A DNA stretch of 20,024 nt, from assembly GCA_045616945.1 (NCBI GenBank), contig JAZLHR010000011.1, forward strand, positions 1-20,024, written 5' to 3'. The position numbers and the translations under genes were made by a program. The first letter of the stretch is position 1, and each line of letters opens with the position of its first letter. This DNA is from UBA6987 sp045616945 (GTDB lineage: Bacteria > Bacillota > Clostridia > Lachnospirales > Lachnospiraceae). Shown piece by piece: positions 14,545 to 20,024 of the stretch. The notes below the pieces were generated by a model that saw only the letters and a program-made list of their open reading frames with translations, made no database searches and was not told the origin of the DNA.

Positions 14545-15915
14545 ATGCCGAAGGAATATAGAACCATACAGGAAGTTGCCGGCCCTCTGATGATGGTCAC
14601 CGGTGTCGAGAATGTTGCTTTCGACGAGCTGGGCGAGATCGAACTGGCCAGCGGTGAAAAGCGCCGCTGCAAGGTTCTGGAGATCAACGGTCCCAATGCG
14701 CTGGTGCAGCTGTTCGAAAGCGCGACCGGTATCAATCTCTCCGACAGTAAAGTCCGTTTCCTGGGCCGCAGCATGGAGCTGGGCGTATCGGAAGATATGC
14801 TGGGCCGTGTATTTGACGGTCTGGGCCGTCCCATCGACGGCGGGTCCGAGATCCTGCCCGATGAGCGCCGCGATATCAACGGTCTGCCGATGAATCCGGC
14901 AGCCCGCGCATTCCCGGAGGAATTCATTCAGACAGGCGTTTCCGCCATTGACGGTCTGAACACGCTGGTCCGCGGTCAGAAGCTGCCTATCTTCTCTGCC
15001 AGCGGTCTGCCGCATGCGCAGCTGGCCGCTCAGATCGCCCGTCAGGCCAAGGTGCGCGGGACCGAGGAACCCTTCGCCGTTGTATTTGCCGCCATGGGTA
15101 TCACCTTCGAGGAATCTAACTTCTTCGTGCAGTCCTTTAAGGAGTCCGGCGCTATCGAACGTACCGTGCTTTTCGTCAACCTGGCCAATGACCCGGCCGT
15201 TGAGCGTATCGCTACGCCGCGCATGGCCCTGACTGCCGCCGAATATCTTGCCTTCGAAAAGAATATGCACGTACTGGTCATCCTGACCGATATCACCAAC
15301 TACGCCGACGCTCTGCGTGAGGTTTCCGCCGCCCGTAAGGAAGTTCCCGGCCGCCGCGGCTATCCCGGCTACATGTACACTGACCTGGCCTCCATGTATG
15401 AGAGAGCCGGACGTCAGAAGGGCAAGAACGGTTCCATCACCATGATCCCGATCCTGTCCATGCCGGAAGATGATAAGACGCACCCCATCCCCGACCTGAC
15501 CGGATATATCACCGAGGGTCAAATCATTCTGAGCCGTGACCTGCACCGCAAGGGCATCACCCCGCCTATCGACGTTCTGCCCAGCCTGTCCCGTCTGAAA
15601 GATAAAGGTATCGGCGAAGGCAAGACCCGTGCCGACCACGCGAATGTGCTGAACCAGCTTTTCGCAGCCTATGCGCGCGGCAAGGAAGCCAAGGAGCTGA
15701 TGGTCGTTCTGGGTGAAGCCGCCCTGACTGCCATGGACAAGAAGTATGCGGCGTTTGCCGATGCCTTTGAAAACGAGTACGTTTCTCAGGGCTTTACCGC
15801 AGACCGCAGCATCGAAGAGACGCTTGCACTCGGCTGGAAACTGCTTCGCATGCTTCCCAGAACCGAACTGAAGCGTATCGATGACAAGTATCTGAATCTG
15901 TACTACGAGCAGTAA
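14545..15915 (+). CDS. ntpB: V-type ATPase non-catalytic subunit B
   Basis: The 456-residue subunit alternates with A in the head. The P-loop position reads S152-A-S-G-L-P-H-A and lacks the GKT of a catalytic site, as expected. R350 in LPSLSRLKDKG matches the arginine finger that reaches into the A-subunit active site; its number equals that of E. hirae NtpB R350. Other family motifs are VNLANDPAVERIATPRMAL and TDITNYADALREVS. The start directly follows the ntpA stop, and AAAGGAGG lies inside the ntpA end. It precedes subunit D by 11 bases. Confidence 0.97.
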   Translation: MPKEYRTIQEVAGPLMMVTGVENVAFDELGEIELASGEKRRCKVLEINGPNALVQLFESATGINLSDSKVRFLGRSMELGVSEDMLGRVFDGLGRPIDGGSEILPDERRDINGLPMNPAARAFPEEFIQTGVSAIDGLNTLVRGQKLPIFSASGLPHAQLAAQIARQAKVRGTEEPFAVVFAAMGITFEESNFFVQSFKESGAIERTVLFVNLANDPAVERIATPRMALTAAEYLAFEKNMHVLVILTDITNYADALREVSAARKEVPGRRGYPGYMYTDLASMYERAGRQKGKNGSITMIPILSMPEDDKTHPIPDLTGYITEGQIILSRDLHRKGITPPIDVLPSLSRLKDKGIGEGKTRADHANVLNQLFAAYARGKEAKELMVVLGEAALTAMDKKYAAFADAFENEYVSQGFTADRSIEETLALGWKLLRMLPRTELKRIDDKYLNLYYEQ

Positions 15916-15926
15916 GGAGGCCGTAA

Positions 15927-16598
15927 ATGGCGAACACCCAAGTCATTCCCACCCGAATGGAGCTGGGAAAACAGAAAAAGCGCCTGAAGACCGCCATGCG
16001 GGGGCACAAACTGTTAAAGGACAAACGGGATGAGCTGATGCGTCAGTTTCTGGAGCTCGTAAGAGTCAACAAAACGCTCCGTGAACAGGTAGAAGAAGGT
16101 ATCCGATCCGCCAACCGCAATCTGGTTCTGGCCAAAGCCGCCTCTTCGGATCAGGCATTAAATACCGCTTTGCTTGCCCCGAAGCAGCAGGTCTATATGG
16201 AAGTCGGCAGCCGAAACGTCATGAGCGTCGAGGTACCGGTTTACAAGGACAGTACCCGCACGGACAGTGAAGGAGATATTTACAGCTACGGCTACGCATT
16301 TACCTCCTCCGAGCTGGACGGTGCGCTGGATTCCCTGGCCGAAGTCCTTCCCCTGATGCTGAAGCTTGCAGAAACGGAAAAATCCTGCCGGCTGATGGCC
16401 GCGGAGATCGAAAAGACCCGCCGCCGCGTAAACGCGCTGGAGCATGTCATCATTCCCGATGCCCAGGAAAAGATCAAATATATCACCATGAAGCTGGATG
16501 AGAACGAAAGAAGTTCCCAGATCCGCCTGATCAAGATTCAGGACGCCATGGTGGAAGAAGCCCGTCAGAAGGCACTGTTGGAAGACGCTGCCGTTTGA
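15927..16598 (+). CDS. ntpD: V-type ATPase subunit D (central rotor shaft)
   Basis: The 223-residue protein forms the antiparallel coiled coil of the rotor shaft. The N-terminal PTRMELGKQKKRLKTAMRGH followed by KLLKDKRDEL is a family signature, and the C-terminal half has RRRVNALEHVIIP. Length is typical. TAAGGAGG at the end of subunit B provides the ribosome site. It is the last gene of the operon, closed by the terminator at 16615-16645. Confidence 0.96.
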   Translation: MANTQVIPTRMELGKQKKRLKTAMRGHKLLKDKRDELMRQFLELVRVNKTLREQVEEGIRSANRNLVLAKAASSDQALNTALLAPKQQVYMEVGSRNVMSVEVPVYKDSTRTDSEGDIYSYGYAFTSSELDGALDSLAEVLPLMLKLAETEKSCRLMAAEIEKTRRRVNALEHVIIPDAQEKIKYITMKLDENERSSQIRLIKIQDAMVEEARQKALLEDAAV

Positions 16599-16614
16599 CG
16601 ATATCGCAGAAATG

Positions 16615-16645
16615 CGCCCCGGCCGATGCAGCCGGGGCGTTTTTT
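16615..16645 (+). terminator. Intrinsic terminator of the V-ATPase operon
   Basis: CGCCCCGGC (16615-16623) and GCCGGGGCG (16631-16639) form a perfect GC-rich stem around a seven-base loop, followed by six T at 16640-16645. It lies 16 bases after the subunit D stop. Confidence 0.93.
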
Positions 16646-16660
16646 CAGCTTCCGCCAGCC

Positions 16661-16689
16661 TTGACAGAAGCCTATGTTCATGAAATAAT
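16661..16689 (+). promoter_or_regulatory. Promoter of the YlmH-like gene
   Basis: A perfect TTGACA at 16661-16666 and AATAAT at 16684-16689 (five of six) are separated by exactly 17 bases. It gives the two genes at 16734-17956 their own transcription unit after the V-ATPase terminator. Confidence 0.72.
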
Positions 16690-16733
16690 ACGAATACCCT
16701 GCGGGCATTTTCTCTTTGCGGAAAGGAGGCTCT

Positions 16734-17489
16734 ATGACACCGGAAGAAAAGAACCTGCTCAATCGGCTGAAGGAGCTCTCTTCCCGGGCCGATGAGCAGT
16801 CCGTATATACCCATACGGGCTTTTTGACGCCTGCCGAGCAGGCTTTCGCGGCGGAGCACCGCAGCGAGCTGGCACTGCCGCCCCGGCCGATCGGCGGCTT
16901 CCCGGATGCTGAGCGGGTGATCCTGCAATTCGGCAGTCCGGAAGAATTCGCATACGAAGAGGAGCCCCCTCTCGCGCTGCTGCTCGCGGTGCCGCGTCAG
17001 GAAAAATTTGCCGAAGAATTCTCACACCGGGATATATTGGGGACGCTCATGGGCAGCGGGATCCGGCGCGACCAGCTGGGCGATATCCTCCTGGAAGGGA
17101 CGCACGCCTATATCTTCTGTCTGGACCAGATCGCGGAGCACCTGCTGCAGAACGTAGAGTCCTTCCGCCATACCCCCGTCCGCCTGCAGCGGCTCGCGGA
17201 GCTGCCGCCGGGCATCGGCGTTAAGCTGGAAGCCGCTGAGATCGTGGCCGCCTCCGACCGGCTGGACAGTATCATCGGCGCGGCATATCATCTTTCCAGA
17301 GCCGCAGCGAAAGAATTGGTGCAGAAGGAGCTGGCTGCCATCGACGGAAAGCTGTGTACCGACCCTTCCCGCGAACTTCATCCGGCGGAAAAAATTTCCG
17401 TCCGCGGGTACGGGAAGCTGTATTATGACGGCCCCCTCCGGGAAACGCGGAGCGGCCGCCTGCGCTTTGCTGTCAGATATTTCCGCTGA
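16734..17489 (+). CDS. YlmH-like S4-domain RNA-binding protein
   Basis: The 251-residue protein resembles YlmH. Residues 1-95 match the YlmH N-terminal region (FLTPAEQ near 30-36), residues 96-170 the middle domain (GDILLEGTHAYIF near 116-128), and residues 176-234 an S4 RNA-binding domain (RLDSIIGAAYHLSRAAAKELV). In Bacillus subtilis YlmH was linked to cell division genes and later to ribosome-associated quality control on 50S subunits. Here it lies outside the usual divIVA-ylm cluster, behind its own promoter. AAAGGAGG four bases before 16734 fixes the start. It is followed after 14 bases by the HEYGH protein. Confidence 0.88.
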   Translation: MTPEEKNLLNRLKELSSRADEQSVYTHTGFLTPAEQAFAAEHRSELALPPRPIGGFPDAERVILQFGSPEEFAYEEEPPLALLLAVPRQEKFAEEFSHRDILGTLMGSGIRRDQLGDILLEGTHAYIFCLDQIAEHLLQNVESFRHTPVRLQRLAELPPGIGVKLEAAEIVAASDRLDSIIGAAYHLSRAAAKELVQKELAAIDGKLCTDPSRELHPAEKISVRGYGKLYYDGPLRETRSGRLRFAVRYFR

Positions 17490-17503
17490 TGAAAGGCTGA
17501 ATC

Positions 17504-17956
17504 ATGGAACGAAACTATTATTTGCTGCAATGGACCTGGGGCCTGCTGCAGAATCTCAGCGGAGGCCTGCGCTATTTGCTGAATCTTTCGCGGCCGCATA
17601 TGCGCTACCGCAAAGCCATCGTGACCGTTTGGAAAAAGCGGGCGAGTGCTTCCGTGGGGATGTTCATCTTTCTCGGGGTGAGTGACCGGGATATCCTCCG
17701 AAAGAAGAAACCTTTCACGCCGGATTCCCTCACGCCCTCCGAACATCGCGTCCTAGTCCACGAATACGGCCACACACTCCAGTCATTGCTGTTCGGGCCG
17801 TTCTTCCTCCCGCTGGTCGCGCTGCCTTCCACCCTGTGGGCCGGTCTCGGCAAACGCCTCCGCCGCAAAAAGCATATATCCTATTACAGTGTTTTTCCGG
17901 AAAAAAACGCCAACCGTCTGGCGCAGCGTGTGACCGGCGAAGAAACGCCGCACTGA
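17504..17956 (+). CDS. Small membrane-associated protein with HEYGH metal-binding motif
   Basis: The 150-residue protein carries H86-E-Y-G-H90, a match to the HExxH zinc motif of metallopeptidases, directly followed by a hydrophobic stretch (95-115: LLFGPFFLPLVALPSTLWAG). A second conserved-looking block, FPEKNANRLA (131-140), offers E133 as a possible third ligand. The N-terminus has further hydrophobic patches (6-27, 50-58). I have a sense of similar uncharacterised Firmicutes proteins with HEYGH ... EKxAN, but proteolysis is not shown. It is less than half the size of common zinc proteases. The ribosome site is weak (GAAAGG), 14 bases after ylmH, so coupling with that gene is likely. The unit ends at the terminator 18002-18038. 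Confidence 0.7.
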   Translation: MERNYYLLQWTWGLLQNLSGGLRYLLNLSRPHMRYRKAIVTVWKKRASASVGMFIFLGVSDRDILRKKKPFTPDSLTPSEHRVLVHEYGHTLQSLLFGPFFLPLVALPSTLWAGLGKRLRRKKHISYYSVFPEKNANRLAQRVTGEETPH

Positions 17957-18001
17957 CCGGCAGCACGGCCTCCCGCAAAGCCATTTCGATCCTGAAACAT
18001 C

Positions 18002-18038
18002 AAAGACAGCGCCGTATTTGCTGCGGCGCTGTCTTTTT
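18002..18038 (+). terminator. Intrinsic terminator of the ylmH-like unit
   Basis: AAAGACAGCGCCG (18002-18014) and its exact complement (18024-18036) form a 13-bp stem with a nine-base loop; T runs from 18034 to 18038. On the minus strand no T tail follows, so it serves mainly the plus-strand unit. No other clear terminator is visible for the minus-strand gene ending at 18075. Confidence 0.88.
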
Positions 18039-18074
18039 GTATTTGTGTCTTTGCTTTTGTATCAATTCAGTCTT

Positions 18075-19781
18075 TTATTTTGCGGCATGCTCTGCGGGGT
18101 TCTTCCAATAGCAATTGCCGAAGAAGGTCGAGCCGTCCGAAAAATGCAGGACCAGATCTTTGCTGCTGAACAGAGGCTCACAGGTCTTGAACAGAGGCGC
18201 GATCTGTGCGTCCTCGATCCATAGGCTTACCAGTTCCTCCCAGGCGTCCAGAGACTGCCGTGAACCGGCCGCATATTTGTCGATCTCGTCAAACAGTTCG
18301 TCCTTGCGTTCATTATTCCAGAAGCGGTATTTGACATCTGCTGAAAGCATAGAAGGAATATAAGAAACAACCGGAGTATCCATCACGGTAAGATCATAAT
18401 TCGTTTCTAAAGCCATCGACTCGATGTCAAATACCCAATCATTCGGCGTGAGCACCTGGGTCTTCAGACCAAGCGCCTCCAGCGCAGCCAGGATCAGCGT
18501 ATCCGTCTCGGAAGCGCTGCCGTGGTTCGCATAAATGATCGGCTTGGAAATATCCACATTGGAAGCCGCCAGATATTTTTTGGCCAATTCCGGATCTGCT
18601 TTTCCGAAATAATCCGCCGCTGTAAAGGCATCCGTATTGTAGATCCCTTCTCCTATCGGGCAGATCGGCAGGCTGTTCACATTTCCATACACACCGGCCA
18701 ATTGTTCATAGTCAATGGCTGCCAGGATCGCTTTCCGCAGATTCGGATCACCGTGGACCTGATTCTCCTGATTATATCCGTTAAAGCAGATAAGCGCAAA
18801 GCGCTCGGACGGGCTTCCGGTGATTTTGAACTTTTCATCCGGAAGGATCGATTTGCAGGAGAGGTCCAGGACCGCCGCATCATATTTCCCGCTCAGCATA
18901 TCCCGGGCGGCCTGCTCGTCGTCTTCGGGGATGTTATATACCGAAATCGTATCGAAATAGGCATATTGAGGAGCCGCCTGACCGCTGCCGCCTTCATTAT
19001 ACGGCTTATAGTCTTCAAAACGTTCCAACCGGGCATACGACGCTGCTTCATATTCCGCGACCTTATACGGACCGGTACCGATCAGGTCTTCCGTTTCAAA
19101 CATTGAAAACGCCGGGTACCTGTCGATGATGCGCTTCGGCATCACAAATGCCCCGTTGCGCGCCCCGCAAATATAAAACACGTTCATATTTGAATAGTTT
19201 TTAAATGTATATACCGCGCATTTGCGGCCATCCTTTTCCGTGAATTCCGGGTCCAGACTTACCACGGCGCGCGCAAAAGGCTTCTGCATACCGCTGCCGG
19301 ATTTTCCGAAACGATTCAGGGAAGCTGTGACGTCCTCGATCGTTACCGGCGTCCCGTCATGAAATACAGCCCCGTCACGCACCCACAGAGTCAGCCGGAG
19401 CTGATCGTCCGACAGGCTGAAATCACATACGCCCTTCTGAAAATTGCCGTCAGAGTCGCAGGTCAGAATCGGTTCGAATACATAAGCGGCCCAGGAATAG
19501 ACACTCGTGCCCCCGGACCCGTGAATATCATTGCTTTTGCTGATTTTCAATGCCAGATTGAGTGCCCCGCCGCGGCTCGGCTGCGGCTCGGCCTCGGAAG
19601 AAGGCTGCGTATCCGCTTCCGTAAGCAGCGTGCTCTCTTTTGTTTCCGCCTGCGAAGCTTCGGAAGATACGGCAGCAGCTGTCGTACCGGGCTCCGACTT
19701 GGTTTCTTCCGCATTTTCACCGCACGCAGCCAGGCTCAAAACCATTCCCGCTGCCAGAATCAGTGCCGTTAATTTCTTCAT
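18075..19781 (-). CDS. ABC transporter solute-binding lipoprotein, family 5
   Basis: The 568-residue lipoprotein has a signal peptide (MKKLTALILAAGMVLSLAAC) with a lipobox ending at C20, followed by a low-complexity Ser/Thr/Glu/Ala linker (21-70). The body matches the peptide/nickel-binding SBP family 5: DQLRLTLWVRDGAVFHDGTPV, then TIEDVTASLNRF, and later the RKAILAAIDYEQLA block. It would capture oligopeptides or a related solute and pass it to a membrane permease. No permease or ATPase gene lies downstream, and the stretch upstream to the window edge is non-coding, so its transporter partners are not visible. AAAGGGG precedes the start, and a good promoter lies at 19843-19872. The substrate is unknown. 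Confidence 0.93.
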   Translation of the reverse strand: MKKLTALILAAGMVLSLAACGENAEETKSEPGTTAAAVSSEASQAETKESTLLTEADTQPSSEAEPQPSRGGALNLALKISKSNDIHGSGGTSVYSWAAYVFEPILTCDSDGNFQKGVCDFSLSDDQLRLTLWVRDGAVFHDGTPVTIEDVTASLNRFGKSGSGMQKPFARAVVSLDPEFTEKDGRKCAVYTFKNYSNMNVFYICGARNGAFVMPKRIIDRYPAFSMFETEDLIGTGPYKVAEYEAASYARLERFEDYKPYNEGGSGQAAPQYAYFDTISVYNIPEDDEQAARDMLSGKYDAAVLDLSCKSILPDEKFKITGSPSERFALICFNGYNQENQVHGDPNLRKAILAAIDYEQLAGVYGNVNSLPICPIGEGIYNTDAFTAADYFGKADPELAKKYLAASNVDISKPIIYANHGSASETDTLILAALEALGLKTQVLTPNDWVFDIESMALETNYDLTVMDTPVVSYIPSMLSADVKYRFWNNERKDELFDEIDKYAAGSRQSLDAWEELVSLWIEDAQIAPLFKTCEPLFSSKDLVLHFSDGSTFFGNCYWKNPAEHAAK

Positions 19782-19842
19782 GGAACTGCCCCTTTGTTTC
19801 GCTTTTCGTGACGGCTCGTCCGCCGACCTTTTCTATGCAGTC

Positions 19843-19872
19843 ATTGTATAATATACGTCATCCCTCTGTCAA
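19843..19872 (-). promoter_or_regulatory. Promoter of the solute-binding protein gene
   Basis: On the minus strand a perfect TTGACA (complement of 19867-19872) and TACAAT (complement of 19843-19848) are separated by 18 bases. The leader would be about 55 bases. No operator was recognised. Confidence 0.65.
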
Positions 19873-19962
19873 CCGAGCAGGCGAAAATTCATCTATGTTT
19901 TTTCATGATCTTCGGGGCGGCTGTCACGGGCCGACACTCCCTTTCTTCCCTGTCCCGGAATC

Positions 19963-20005
19963 AAAAACGGAGCCGCCTAGGAGCGGCCCCCCCCCCGATT
20001 TTTTT
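19963..20005. terminator. Possible bidirectional terminator with a ten-C run
   Basis: GCCGC (19972-19976) and GCGGC (19983-19987) form a short stem around a six-base loop. A run of ten C (19987-19996) and then seven T (19999-20005) follow on the plus strand, and five A (19963-19967) give a T tail on the minus strand. It probably ends a minus-strand gene beyond the right edge, upstream of the solute-binding protein promoter. The stem is short, so this is moderate. Confidence 0.5.
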
Positions 20006-20024
20006 ATGTTTTTTAGTTTTTGCC

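Overview
The window looks like chromosomal DNA of a Gram-positive anaerobe of the class Clostridia, plausibly Lachnospiraceae or a relative; the family is a guess from gene style only. The grounds are strong AGGAGG-type ribosome binding sites, compact sigma-70-type promoters, hairpin-plus-T terminators, moderately high GC, a bacterial V/A-type ATPase operon, a YlmH-type S4 protein and a SpoIIE/RsbU-RsbW-STAS signalling operon. No mobile element, CRISPR array, tRNA or rRNA was seen.

Layout: (1) 1-223 is non-coding. It holds two perfect DnaA boxes, an 18-bp perfect inverted repeat and a promoter for a small membrane-anchored protein (224-604). (2) 650-6240, minus strand, is a tight five-gene operon: an XRE-type regulator, a STAS anti-sigma antagonist, a 959-residue membrane sensor carrying both a PP2C/SpoIIE phosphatase and an RsbW-like kinase domain, a STAS domain fused to an APH-like kinase, and a PHP phosphoesterase. 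(3) 6425-7708, minus strand, is a seryl-tRNA synthetase gene with its own promoter and terminator. (4) 7958-16598, plus strand, is a complete nine-gene V-type ATPase operon in the order H/G-I-K-E-C-F-A-B-D, divergent from serS. Its rotor subunit carries the full set of sodium ligands known from Enterococcus hirae NtpK. (5) 16734-17956, plus strand, is a two-gene unit: a YlmH-like S4 RNA-binding protein and a small protein with an HEYGH metal-binding motif. (6) 18075-19781, minus strand, is a lipoprotein solute-binding protein of ABC family 5. The right edge holds its promoter and a hairpin with a ten-C run.

The most unusual part is the signalling operon. A partner-switching circuit normally spreads sensor/phosphatase, anti-sigma kinase and STAS antagonist over separate proteins and ends in a sigma factor. 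Here the phosphatase and the kinase share one membrane polypeptide, there are two STAS substrates, one STAS domain is physically joined to a second kinase-like fold, and no sigma factor is visible. I infer that the output may be control of the APH-like kinase, of an unlinked partner, or of the PHP enzyme, rather than classic sigma release. The V-ATPase operon is conventional in order but its ion specificity can be predicted from residues.
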